Positions 46,725-57,077 of a stretch of 58,500 nucleotides of DNA are shown here, piece by piece. The translations under genes and the position numbers were made by a program. Location: the NCBI GenBank assembly GCA_009760855.2, contig WPIO01000049.1:2499001-2557500 (forward strand). Reading direction: 5' to 3'. Position 1 is the first letter of the stretch. Every line of letters begins with the position of its first letter. The notes beneath the pieces are model-generated. The model saw only the letters and a list, made by a program, of their open reading frames with translations. It searched no databases and was not told the DNA's origin. This DNA comes from Cristatella mucedo (taxonomy: Eukaryota > Bryozoa > Phylactolaemata > Cristatellidae).

Positions 46725-46913
46725 ATGCGTTTCGTGAGAATTTCCAGAGCACGCAGAGGGCAAAAGTGCTCTGCGGCAATTACGACTAATTCAGTAGCGG
46801 GCGTCTTGGGTGCAATGAATCTCTCTGACCGGCTGACAGCAGCAGCTGCTGCTGCTGTAGCAATGGTGGTGAGAGCTCATCAGATGCCTACTCTGCTCTC
46901 AGAGGCTACCTAG
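46725..46913 (+). CDS. Short ORF downstream of the promoter candidate
   Basis: The ATG at 46725 (context CTAAAATGC) lies about 125 bases after the expected transcription start and is the first ATG of a 62-codon frame beginning MRFVRISRARRGQKCSAAIT, with an Ala run later. After codon 48 the sequence GGTG|GTGAGAGC is a fair splice donor (about 46868), so the true exon may end there and the stop at 46913 be intronic. I do not recognise the product. It could be a first exon with a short N-terminal segment or a chance frame. Confidence 0.3.
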   Translation: MRFVRISRARRGQKCSAAITTNSVAGVLGAMNLSDRLTAAAAAAVAMVVRAHQMPTLLSEAT

Positions 46914-47000
46914 TCTGCTCTCATGGTCACTTCTCAGCTCTCATGCTAACTGCTCTGCTCTCATGCTAACTTCTCAGCTCTCATGCTAACTGCTCTGCTC
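46902..47000. repeat. 20-bp minisatellite
   Basis: TCATGCTAACTGCTCTGCTC-type units start at 46921, 46941, 46961 and 46981, with diverged units at each end. The second half alternates TGCTCTGC with TTCTCAGC, giving a weak 40-bp higher-order pattern. Confidence 0.9.
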
Positions 47001-47316
47001 CCAGACTTCTCTTCTCTTGGGCTACCCGTTCGGCTCTCAGGCTGCTTTGTTAACTAGCCCAAGGACTCTAGCAGTCTTTTGCTCATGAGGACAGGAGCTC
47101 AATGACTCGTAGCTCTGAGTTTAAGTTGACTTCAATGCCAACGCGGCAACATTAAGCCTAGCCAAGAGAGAAGTTCCTGCAGCTATCCCCATAATTAAAA
47201 CGAGAAAGTCTTTCCATCCTTCCGGCACGCGGCAATATGGCCCCCAATGCTTCCGGGAGTGACGTGTAATTGCCATCTACGACTCAATGAAGCGAGTCCG
47301 GAGGCAGCGAGCTCTA
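47001..47316. other. Unannotated stretch
   Basis: Nothing recognised. Confidence 0.4.
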
Positions 47317-47428
47317 GTAATAATAACAAGAAATTTGTTATTGCACCCCTAGAGAACCCAATCTCTTCCAGGCACTTCACATTTGCTGCAAAGGAAGCAC
47401 AATCAAATGGTTAGTGGTAGCATGCTTA
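47317..47428 (-). mobile_element. LINE-X 3' tail
   Basis: On the minus strand: ACCACTAACCATTTGATTGT, GCAGCAAATGTGAAGTGCC, AAGAGATTGGGTTCTCTAGG, then AACAAATTTCTTGTTATTAT. Close to the tail at 35.6 kb. Confidence 0.78.
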
Positions 47429-48284
47429 ATTAACAACATCGAGGACCGGTTGACCTTTTGTCAGCAGAAGAGGTGCTTTCGTAGCAGCGGCCGTGATGGC
47501 GGTGCCTTGTTGACCGTAAGTCAAGAGAGAATTGCCTAGACATCCGAAGTCATCCATTGTCACCTGCCTGGTGTCGGCCACTTGTAAAAAAGGCGGACAA
47601 CGCTCACATTCTCCTTGGCTCGTACGGAGTGAACAGACTATCAGGGCCACTGCTATAACCCGGCTTCTAGACCAAGAAGGTCAAGAAGCCGGATGCAGGT
47701 GCACCTAGTACAGTGCAGTTGGCTACTCGGAAAATTAGCCTTGGCCACTGCCGACAGTGCTCGAAAAGCCGAATCGTCCTGCGCTCCGGCTGCTTCGGCA
47801 ACCCCGCAGCCTGCTGAGGTGCGCTGGGATGTGTCTAAGGTTTCGACTGGAGGTGAGCCGCCTCAGAAGGTGGTAACGCCAGAGGCATGCTGAAGTATGC
47901 AGGGGTGGCATAGATCAAGACCACACGGACGCCGCCTCCAGCAGATGGAGCTAATATGACTCGTGTGCTGTGTTACCTGCAGCTGACACGGGGAGGAGGG
48001 GAAGTGGGAGCTGAATTCTAACAACTCTTAGTCGCCTCGAAAATTAGCGAAAGCTGAGCGGCCCAGGGCTCTCCTTTAAAAACTCCCCAAAAGTAAAGAA
48101 GTTACTGATCCTACCGACTCAACAGTTATTGCTTTCTATACAACATCTGAGCCCGATGGCGGTAGCCCACGTTACCAGGTTACGGTTTGACGCTTCCCAT
48201 TCTAGCCAGCCCTTATTGAGTTGCGTGCATTTGGTCTGCTGGGATTCTAGTGAGACGGAATTTTTTTCCAGGGCAGGCAGCTGC
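47429..48284. other. Unannotated stretch
   Basis: Nothing recognised. Confidence 0.4.
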
Positions 48285-48655
48285 GAACCTAGCTGTTCAT
48301 TCCGCTTCACGACCGTTGGCGACAGAAGATTTTGCTCTGCAGGTTCTAGACTGTGGAACTCAATTCCACAGTTTTTATGCAACGACAACTAACCTCCGGC
48401 TGCCGACTGTGGCACATTCTTTCCAGCCGTCCTAAGCGGGTACTTCCATGCTACTCGCTACCTCAACCGCTCTCCCGACTCAGCTATGCTTCTCACTTCT
48501 CACTTTGTAGTGTTAGACGAAGTCTGTTGGCTACCGAATGCGCCCCGAAAGCCGCTTAGGCTGTGTGTGAGCAATACGAACTCTCTTGCGTAACACTCAC
48601 GCTACTGTCTTTGTAGAGTTTCAGGCAGATACACAACGTCACTCTCGCCAATGCC
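48285..48655 (+). mobile_element. LINE-Y 3' end
   Basis: TTGGCGACAGAAGATTTTGC, GACTGTGGAACTCAATTCCA, TGCCGACTGTGGCACATTC, GTCTGTTGGCTACCGAATGC, then the 3' untranslated region (AACTCTCTTGCGTAACACTC). Frameshifted; the pentanucleotide tail is lost. Confidence 0.78.
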
Positions 48656-48994
48656 GCTCAACGGCTGACCGCCTTTTACTTTGCTGCGTGTCATCAAATG
48701 TAACGCTGATGGCTACTTTTCAACGCTCTTTTCGCTTGAAAGTGAAATAACGCAGTCGGAGTTGTTTGATTCGGGCAAGGAAGCTTTGCGAGATGTCGTC
48801 AATGTCGCATGTCGACTTGTTCACTTTTTGGTAGCAGTGCAGCTTGACACCAAGAAAATACGGTACCTGGCGGCCACTGACATGCGTTACACATTTCTCT
48901 GAGGTCCGGTTAATGATACACTCTAAAAACTTGCCCGAGGCTAAAGATTTCCTTTTTGGTGGACACAACAAGCGGAAGATACACTAAAAAGGAT
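48656..48994. other. Unannotated stretch
   Basis: Contains an 83-codon minus frame (48971-48720) without family resemblance. Confidence 0.35.
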
Positions 48995-49088
48995 TATAAT
49001 AACAATAATACTAATAGCTATGACGATGATAATATGCTGTTCGGATAGCGCTTCAAGAGAGCTTAATCTCTATCCTAGCACTATATAA
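48995..49088 (-). mobile_element. LINE-X/SINE-X tail fragment
   Basis: On the minus strand: GTGCTAGGATAGAGATTAAG, CTCTCTTGAAGCGCTATCCG, then a TATTATTGTTATT end. Confidence 0.65.
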
Positions 49089-49268
49089 GTCGCTGCAAGA
49101 GAATCGACGTGTAAATGCTAATGACTTGAAAGGCATTAAGCGTGGAAAAGTAAACGAGTATCGTGCTCATGGCCAGCATGCTAAAGTAAACTTTAATAAA
49201 CCCGTGGCCATCGGTTAGAAAGACCTCTGGTTAGAAGAATACCCTGAATTACGAGCAAGTACGCAAGC

Positions 49269-49377
49269 AAGGCAAAGAGCAGAAAAAAATGGAGCCTTCT
49301 CCTTCCTTCCTTTCCCTAAGAGGAAGGAAGGAATCTCCTTCCTTCTTTCCTTCCTTCCAAGGCAAAGAGCAGAGAAA
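49269..49377. repeat. Direct repeats flanking a CCTT/GGAA inverted repeat
   Basis: AAGGCAAAGAGCAGA occurs at 49269 and 49359. Between them TCCTTCCTTCC (49300-49310) pairs with GGAAGGAAGGA (49322-49332), followed by more CCTT units. Confidence 0.85.
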
Positions 49378-50002
49378 AGGGGCAAGTTCCCTTCGGCGAT
49401 GGGGAAGCTGACCAGAACGTCATTAGCCGCCGAGACCTTAAAGATGAGCAAGCACTGCCAGGCAGCGTCCGAGCCGGAAGCCAGTCTTTATGTGCGTATG
49501 CGCCGAGGGCTCAATTGCCAGAGAATGTCAGCCTAGTGCAGGGCGCTGCGAGAGGACTAGATGCTACGGGATCCGCGAGTGCTCACACGAGAAGCAGAGA
49601 GGTCGAAAAGGTCAGGCTGACTCTGCGAGAACCCGCAGGTGGAAAAGTGAGTTCCGATCGGTTGGGCTGCTGCTGCGGTGATAGTCCGCTGGAGGAAAAA
49701 AATAGGTCGGATAGGTTAGGTTGGTGCACGCGAGCGAAATGATCTGTAAGCCAGACTGAGGATGATGCAGTCAATTCGATGCCCGATAGGGAGCAAGTGA
49801 AGCAGCAGAGACAGAAGTGGTGCAACCGTGGAAGCTAAGCCTTTGACAGCACATCATTAGACGAGCCGCTATGGTGTTATAAATTTCTCAGATAAATAAA
49901 TACACAGGTAGGAGTCCTGAATGAAGATAGTTGCACCAATATGGAGGTAATATCACAAACGCGTAAACGAGTTCGCTTGGTAATCGTAATCGTTTTTAAG
50001 CA
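49378..50002. other. Unannotated stretch
   Basis: Nothing recognised. Confidence 0.4.
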
Positions 50003-51230
50003 TTCCATACCTAGGATTCTACTGTCTCGAAGCTTCTCACTCGGCTCTGCCGGAATATCTCAGATTGAATCTGCACGAAGTCGAAGCGTCCTACTCCGAA
50101 GTGATCTCTCAGAATACGATCACAGAAGCTCCACGGCCCAGTCTGCCTACTTTTAACAATGTAACATGGCAGCGGTTGGGGCCTGTTTAAATATGGATAC
50201 TAAATCCTGCTCCAAAATAACATATCATTAGATGACCAGATTGCCAGATCCGTAGTCGTCTAACCAATTCCAGCTACTTAAGATAGCTAAAATTTGTGCT
50301 TGCTTAGACAGGGATACTACATCCAAATAGGTCCACGTATTCGTGAAATCTCGTCTTAACTTCTGTAACTCACCTCTTGCTGGTCTACCTGCCTGTCCAA
50401 TCAGGCGTTTACGGCTGGTGCAAAACTCTACAGTAAGGCTTGCCTGTCATGAGCGTCAATGTTGCCACAGCACACCCCTTCTCGCCGACCTACACCGGCT
50501 CCCAGTCAAGCAATGCATCGACTTCAAAGTTCTGTCACTTGCTTTAAGGTCCCTTCATTCTACAGCTGCTGCTTGCCTATCAGGTCAACTTTCCACCAGG
50601 CTAAGCATAGTACCACTCGCTTTTTGGAACCTAATCGAACACATATACCTCGTACGAACCTCAAATGCTTTGGAGATCGTGCCTTTTGTTTGTGCGCTCA
50701 CAAAGCCTGGAACTCGGTTCCGAATGGCGTCACGACGTCCTCTGACATGACCAAATTATAAAAGAAGCTAAAGCGTACTCTTTCCTCACAGGATTTAGTG
50801 GGCCTTTTCTATTCGTTCTTTGGGTGCTTATCCAAGCTGACACTTACTACCGCAACCGCTCTCCTGACTCTGCTATGCCTCCAACTTTCTCTTTGTTGCG
50901 TGAGACGAAGTCTGTTGGCTACCGAATGTGTACCGAAAGCCGCTAAAGCTGTGAGTGCGCTATACAAAACTCTCCTGCGTAACACCCACGTGGTCTTGAT
51001 GACTTTGTAGAGTTACAGACGGAGATACATTACATTACATTGACACAATACATGTGACCACTAAACGTATGTACATGCAGACAAACTGTGCATGCCTCCT
51101 CAAATAACGCTATGCTTGCTGACATTGTGCATGTTACTATTAACCATTTGGACATGCTTCATTTACAGCAAATTTAAAATGCTTAGAAAGAGATTTAATT
51201 TTTAAGGCTGCTACGCAAGTATAATATTGT
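50003..51230 (+). mobile_element. LINE-X copy split by a LINE-Y tail
   Basis: A decayed LINE-X. It has a segment near 50060 equivalent to ESARNLGVMFQSDLS, then LNFCNSPLAGLPACPIRRLR and TPLLADLHRLPVKQCIDFKV in one frame (50343-50580), a frame change, then TRFLEPNRTHIPRTNLKCFG and CAHKAWNSVPNGVTTSS. The LINE-X 3' untranslated region resumes at about 51046 (AACTGTGCATGCC, TTAACCATTTGGACATGC) and ends at about 51230. A LINE-Y 3' end sits in between (about 50845-51045). Confidence 0.8.
50845..51045 (+). mobile_element. LINE-Y 3' end inserted in LINE-X
   Basis: AACCGCTCTCCTGACTCTGC, GTCTGTTGGCTACCGAATGT, CTATACAAAACTCTCCTGCG, and a (ACATT)n tail at about 51027-51040. It is in the same orientation as its host. 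Confidence 0.8.
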
Positions 51231-51239
51231 AATTAGTTT

Positions 51240-51545
51240 ACTTTTAAAACCTGGAGCTTGCTCCCGACTAATGTCACGCCATCCCCAACTTGAGACGTAC
51301 ACAAAGAAGCTAAAAACGAACATTTTCTCATTTATATTAATTTGTGGGTCCATTTGATTTGTCTTTTGTTGTTTATGATTGCTAACACGTGTGCATGTTA
51401 CCGCTGACCGTATACATGTGCTTACACTGTGCCTTAACCTCTAACCAAATTATGCTTGTTTACATGTGGATGTTACCACTAACCATTTGACCATGCTTTC
51501 TTTGTGGAATATTTAAATTGACATGAAACAGATTAAGTTTGCAGA
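51240..51545 (+). mobile_element. LINE-X 3' end
   Basis: AACCTGGAGCTTGCTCCCGA corresponds to the KAWNSLP coding end, followed by the LINE-X 3' untranslated region with repeated GTGCATGTTACC-type words and AACCATTTGACCATGCTTTC. The tail (ACAGATTAAGTTTGCAGAAG) is diverged. The 28-bp satellite starts 110 bases later. Confidence 0.75.
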
Positions 51546-51654
51546 AGGGTAGGATGAAGCCCGATGGCCTCAATCTTGAGACAAGCTCGTCATGGTTAAC
51601 TGCACACGACTACAGCGAGATACGCAGCTTTGAGAGTACACTGGTGAGCGGAAG

Positions 51655-54122
51655 AGGATCGCGCCGAGTGTTGCAGGATCTGAGGATCGCGCCGAGTGTT
51701 GCAGGATCTGAGGATCGCGCCGAGTGTTGCAGGATCTGAGGATCGCGCCGAGTGTTGCAGAATCTGAGGATCGCGCCGAGTGTTGCAGGATCTGAGAGAT
51801 CGCGCCGAGGTGTTGCAGGATCTGAGGATCGCGCCGAGTGTTGCAGGATCTGAGGATCGCGCCGAGTGTTGCAGGATCTGAGGATCGCGCCGAGTGTTGC
51901 AGGATCTGAGGATCGCGCCGAGTGTTGCAGGATCTGAGGATCGCGCCGAGTGTTGCAGAATCTGAGGATCGCGCCGAGTGTTGCAGGATCTGAGGATCGC
52001 GCCGAGTGTTGCAGGATCTGAGGATCGCGCCGAGTGTTGCAGGATGTTTTTCAGAATCTGAGGATCGCGCCGAAGTGTTGCAGGATCTGAGGATCGCGCC
52101 GAGTGTTGCAGGATCTGAGACGCGCCGGAGGATCGATCGCCGAGTGTTTGAGGATCTGAGGCGCGCCGAGTGTTGCAGAATCTGAGGATCGCGCCGAGTG
52201 TTGCAGGAGGATCTGAGGATTGAGGTCGCGCCGAGTGTTTGCAGAATCTGAGGATCGCGCCGAGTGTTGCAGGATCTGAGGATCGCGCCGAGTGTTGGCA
52301 GGATCTGAGGATCGCGCCGAGTGTTGCAGGAATCTGAGGATCGCGCCGAGTGTTGCAGGATCTGAGGATCGCGATCCGAGTGTTGCAGAATGCAGGATCT
52401 GAGCCGAGTGTTGCGCTGAGGATCGCGCCGAGTGTCTGCAGATGAGGATCTGAGGATCGCGCCGAGTGATGCAGGTGTTGCAGGAGGATCTGAGTTTGAT
52501 GAGGATCGCGCGAGTGTTGCCGAGTGTTGCAGGATCTGAGGATCGCGCCGAGTGTTGCAGGATCTGAGGATCGCGCCGAGTGTTGCAGAATCTGAGGATC
52601 GCGCCGAGTGTTGCAGGATCTGAGGATCGCGCGCCGAGTGTTTGCAGAATCTGAGGATCGCGCCGAGTGTTGCAGCTGAGGATCTGAGGATCGCGCCGAG
52701 AATATGATCGCGCCTGCAGGATCTGAGGATCGCGCCGAGTGCGTTGCAGGATCTGAGGATCGCGCCGAGTGCTGCAGGATCTGATCGCGGATCGCGCCGA
52801 GTGCAGGATCTGCAGGATCTGAGGATCGCGCCGAGTGTTGCAGGATCTGAGGATCGCGCCGAGTGAGTGTTGCAGGATCTGAGGATCGCGCCGAGTGCTG
52901 GATCGCGCCGAGTGTTGCAGGATCTGAGGATCGCGCCAGAGTGTTGCAGGATCTGAGGATCGTGCCGGTTGATCTGAGGATCGCGCCGAGTGTTGCAGGA
53001 TCTGAGGATCGCGCCGAGTGTTGCAGGATCTGAGGATCGCGCCGAGTGCTGCAGGATCTGAGGAGGATCGCGCCGAGTGCTGCAGGATCTGAGGATCGCG
53101 CCGAGTGTTGCAGGATCTGAGGATCGCGCCGAGTGCTGCAGAATCTGAGGATCAGGATCGCCGCCGAGTGTTGGCAGATCTGAGGAGTGCTTGCAGGCTC
53201 TGAGGCTCGCGCCCGAGTGTTGCAGGATCTGAGGATCGCGCCGAGTGTTGCAGGATCTGAGGATCGCGCCGAGTGTTGCAGGATCTGAGGATCGCGCCGA
53301 GTGTTGCAGGATCTGAGGATCGCGCCGAGTGTTGCAGGATCTGAGGATCGCGCCGAGTGTTGCAGGATCTGAGGATCGCGCCGAGTGCTGCAGGATCTGA
53401 GGATCGCGCCGAGTGCTGCAGGATCTGAGGATCGCGCCGAGTGTTGCAGGATCTGAGGATCGCGCCGAGTGTTGCAGGATCTGAGGATCGCGCCGAGTGC
53501 TGCAGGATCTGAGGATCGCGCCGAGTGCTGCAGAATCTGAGGATCGCGCCGAGTGTTGCAGGATCTGAGGATCGCGCCGAGTGTTGCAGGATCTGAGGAT
53601 CGCGCCGAGGCTTGCAGTAATCTGAGGATCGCGCCGAGTGTTTGCAAATATCTGAGGATCGCGCCGAGTGTTGCAGGATCTGAGGATCGCGCCGAGTGTG
53701 CAGGATCTGAGGATCTGAGGATCGCGCCGAGTGCAGAATCTGAGGATCGCGCAGAGTGTTGCAGAAATCTGAGGATCGCGCCGAGTGTTGCAGGATCTGA
53801 GGATCAGCGCCGATCTGCAGGATCTGAGGATCGCGCCGAGTGTTGCAGGATCTGAGGATCGCGCCGAGTGTTGCAGAATCTGAGGATCGCGCCGAGTGTT
53901 GCAGAATCTGAGGATCGCGCCGAGTGTTGCAGAATCTGAGGATCGCGCCGAGTGTTGCAGAATCTGAGGATCGCGCCGAGTGTTGCAGGATCTGAGGATC
54001 GCGCCGAGTGTTGCAGGATCTGAGGATCGCGCCGAGTGCTGCAGGATCTGAGGATCGCGCCGAGTGCTGCAGGATCTGAGGATCGCGCCGAGTGCTGCAG
54101 GATCTGAGGATCGCGCCGAGCA
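51655..54122. repeat. 28-bp CpG-rich minisatellite array, about 88 units
   Basis: The unit is made of GATCTGAG, GATCGCGCCGAG and TGTTGCAG. Near both ends (51660-52040 and 53220-54120) units are nearly identical, differing mainly at two sites (TGTTGCAG or TGCTGCAG; CAGGATC or CAGAATC). Between about 52040 and 53220 indels and partial units are frequent. Each unit has three CpG and two GATC. Since 28 is not divisible by 3 and the minus strand of the unit has no stop, that strand is open in all three frames. The apparent 683- and 337-codon proteins there are artefacts. Confidence 0.97.
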
Positions 54123-54510
54123 AGAAGCTGAGAAAACACCGAGAAGTTTCCAATGTTTCTCTCACCCTGCCAGGCCAGGACTCTTTTGGTGACCATGAAA
54201 TGCCAGGTTTTGAAGAACTGAAAACTAGAGGCAGCTAAGAACTTTCTTTAAGACTTATTGAAATCTTTTTTTATCCGATAAAACGTGTGCCTGAACGGCA
54301 GCTTCTACTCTTCTTCCTTTGAGAAGTCTCCTCTCTCTGCTCCAGTCCACGCGGTGAAAGCCTGACGGCGGAAGGGGCTATTTTCATGGGAAATTCGCTT
54401 TTTCATCAGGATTCCTCCGCTGGCTTAACCGTCATGCCAATTCTAGTGACGATCGGGAACTTTGGGTTGACATAGGGAAGAGCTAGCAGGAGAAGCAATA
54501 TGCCGACTGG
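54123..54510. other. Unannotated stretch
   Basis: Nothing recognised. Confidence 0.4.
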
Positions 54511-54529
54511 GGAGAGAGAGAGAGAGGGA

Positions 54530-54593
<64 letters not shown>
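54511..54593. repeat. (GA)n microsatellite
   Basis: About 40 GA units with two GGGA interruptions. Confidence 0.97.
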
Positions 54594-54598
<5 letters not shown>

Positions 54599-55167
54599 CC
54601 AGGCAGGTCTGGAAACTTCACGCCCATTAGCAAGTTGCCTCTTGAGCATGGGGGCGTGCTTGTGGATTGACCACCTCTTGCAGCGATTGGACATTTTTTT
54701 CTGACACAGGCTTGATCCTCTTAGTACTAGTTCAATTACAAGTTGCAGAGTAGTGAAAAAAAGCGGAGGCTCGAGGTCAAACCTCAGGCAGCCAATATCA
54801 CTCGGGGTCAGCATTTGGGAAATGACAGGAGATTTTCCCAACTTCTCCTCTTGCGGCAGTGCTTGCATCATCATGGTCTAAATGGAGACTTCCTGCGTCT
54901 TCACAGAGCGAAGATTTTTTTGCCAAGAAGCCTTCGCCGAATGCAGCAGAATGTTTGCTTCTCCGGTGGGGTGTGGCCTCGCTTTCTGCTTTCACTCCTT
55001 CGTCTTCCTCTTCCCCGTTCCAGTCACCGTCTCCGCTCTGCTCGCTTTCGCCCTCCTCAAACTGTCCTTCCTTATTCCGCCTGCGATTGTCAACATTTTT
55101 GCTGGTGGTGTTTTCTGTGTCTTCACTGTTCTTCAGCTTTGCCTTCTTCAAGAAGACGTCTGAAGTG
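54594..55167. other. Unannotated stretch with an open minus frame
   Basis: A 180-codon minus frame (55340-54798), Lys/Glu-rich (for example NSEDTENTTSKNVDNRRRN and DGDWNGEEEDEGVKAESEAT), looks protein-like but has no family resemblance. It crosses a tandem repeat and lacks a good start context. Possible exon, unproven. Confidence 0.3.
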
Positions 55168-55262
55168 CAAACTTGAACTTGAACTTTGCTGAACTTGAGC
55201 GTCCGTGCCACGTGCTGAACTTGAACTTTGCTGAACTTCAGTCTTCGTGCCACGTGCTGAAC
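55168..55262. repeat. 42-bp tandem duplication with CACGTG
   Basis: CTTGAACTTTGCTGAACTT and GTGCCACGTGCTGAACTTG each occur twice with a 42-bp period (GTGCCACGTG at 55205 and 55247). Confidence 0.88.
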
Positions 55263-55359
55263 TTGCGTTCGCTTCTTTCTTCTTCTCCTCCGCAGTTCTG
55301 GTTTTCTGTGCTGGGCACCACGTGCCTTCTTTGCTCTCACGACTTCTGAAAATATATTG

Positions 55360-55470
55360 GGAAATATATATTAAAAAAATATATATGATATATATATATA
55401 TTATTATAAGAAATACATTATAAGTATATAATATATTTCTAAAAATATAAAATGTATAAAATATATTGCT
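55360..55470. repeat. AT-rich, TA-like tract
   Basis: TATATA runs with TTATTATAAG and TAAAAATATAAAATG stretches; no gene. Confidence 0.85.
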
Positions 55471-55777
55471 CAAAAATGTGTTAAAAGTGCACAGTAGCCG
55501 TAGTGGCAATGCAATTCATTGAGGCTGGTCTGGAGTAGCACTGAACTTCACACCATTGCCTCCGTCTCCGGAGGAAGAGGTTGATCCTTAAGAGAGTTTC
55601 GCAAAAAGGCTTGGAAAGATTGCAAGTGCACACGTAGTCTACATGCTGGCGCCAGGACACTCAATTCACACAGTATCTCTTCGTAGGATACAATCTAAAG
55701 TAGGAGTTCTCACCCGAGCGAGCGAGCGGCAGACAATATCCTGTCAACAGCACGGCATGGACCCGGTGAGCTCTGGC
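55471..55777. other. Unannotated stretch
   Basis: Nothing recognised. Confidence 0.4.
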
Positions 55778-56415
55778 TCAGGATACGAGTGACCGGCTGG
55801 CGTAGCCAGCTAAGCCTGCAGCTTGGTTCAGGTCTGTATAGACATTCTTAACTAGCTCAGCCAGCTGTAGTCGAGTCCATTGAGGCAAGGACTTGCTTGA
55901 CATTAAGATTGGTAATCTCGCATGAATTTGTCTTTCAATATGCACAATCCAGTGCCTCTCTTTCTGTGTTATCACTGCCGTCTCTCCTCATCCGGGTTGA
56001 CTAAGGCAATCACGTACTGCAGAGAGCTGTCGTGCGACGTCTGCTTTAGAAATGCCATGCCGCCATTTAGCGTTACGGTGCAGGCCAAGTATTTGGACGG
56101 AACCTCTTGACCACTTCTTAGGAAAGACATGAAAATTGCACCGATTATCTCGAGCGAGCCATTCGCATATTCTGCCGTCTGAGGAAGTGCCATGCCCATT
56201 AGAGACGGTATCATTAGGGACGGCATCATTTGCCCAGGTTTAGCTAACGGGAGCCTTTGATGTCCACGATATCTTCGACACGTTCGCGCCCATCTAAGGT
56301 GCAGGAGAAGTTTCTGCTGCGGGTTGTTCCTCGTATCATCCGCGTGGCTGTAGTAGGCCGAGTAAGTAGGCCGAGTCAGCGCCACTTCGTGGCGAGGTCG
56401 AGGTCGAGCATCCAA
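55778..56415 (-). pseudogene. Coding-like minus-strand region in two frames
   Basis: Frame 1 (56415-55972) carries a protein-like stretch: MALPQTAEYANGSLEIIGAI, FMSFLRSGQEVPSKYLACTV, TLNGGMAFLKQTSHDSS, YVIALVNPDEERRQ then stop. Frame 2 takes over within a few bases (55975-55778): HWIVHIERQIHARLPILMSS, KSLPQWTRLQLAELVKNVYT, ending SRSLVS. Together they could be one gene with a frameshift, or two exons. TTCCTCAG before the QTAEYAN segment resembles an acceptor. I do not recognise the family. A broken retroelement polyprotein is one option, but I see no diagnostic motif. Confidence 0.35.
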
Positions 56416-57077
56416 ATATTCGGCACCTGCACGCGGCCGTACTTATGTCCACATGCAAGTTTGCAATGCGTATGAATGGAGGCGTGCTCTGCCCTACGTA
56501 ACTGATCGCCAGGTGGTACATTCATTCCGGACTGACGATGCCGGACCTAACCAAATAGAGGTGCAGCTAAGACTGACGCTCGTCCTGCAGGTCGCTCGCT
56601 ACCGCTACGACGATTTCGGGCACAGCCTATGTAGCCGCTGTCGCTTCTTTCAGGGCCGTGCGACTCGGAACTTTCGGGCATATGGCTGCTCGAGTTCTAG
56701 TTCCGGTTGCCGCAAGCGCTAGGGCTTTCATCTGGCCCATCAATCATATTTATCAAAACCTCTAGCTTTCCACGATTGAGATTATCAGAGCGAGAAGCAG
56801 GTGACGTCCATCGAGGCTAACTATTAGACTTCTATACTTAGGTTGGCGCCTCTGTCTACGCACGCGAGTCGCGTTGCTGAGCTTCCAGGCAGCAGTCTGT
56901 AGGCTCCCAGTCTGCTTTCGGCAACTGCCGGTGCAGGTCTCGGAAAGCTACGCGCCTTCTAATTACCTCCTTAACAGGAGACTTTTGCTGCGTAAGCATT
57001 TTGATAGTGGTTGACCAGTGTGAAACGAAGCTGCAGGCTTTCCAACTCAAGAATGGTGAATTTCGCGAAAAGGAAAC
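56416..57077. other. Unannotated stretch
   Basis: Nothing recognised. Confidence 0.4.

Noticed and set aside
51596-53647. 683-codon minus-strand repeat protein
   Set aside because: The 28-bp satellite has no stop on that strand, so any frame stays open. The frame changes at each indel, as no selected coding sequence would.
51655-54122. CRISPR array
   Set aside because: The units are contiguous, with no unique spacers, and the surroundings are animal DNA.
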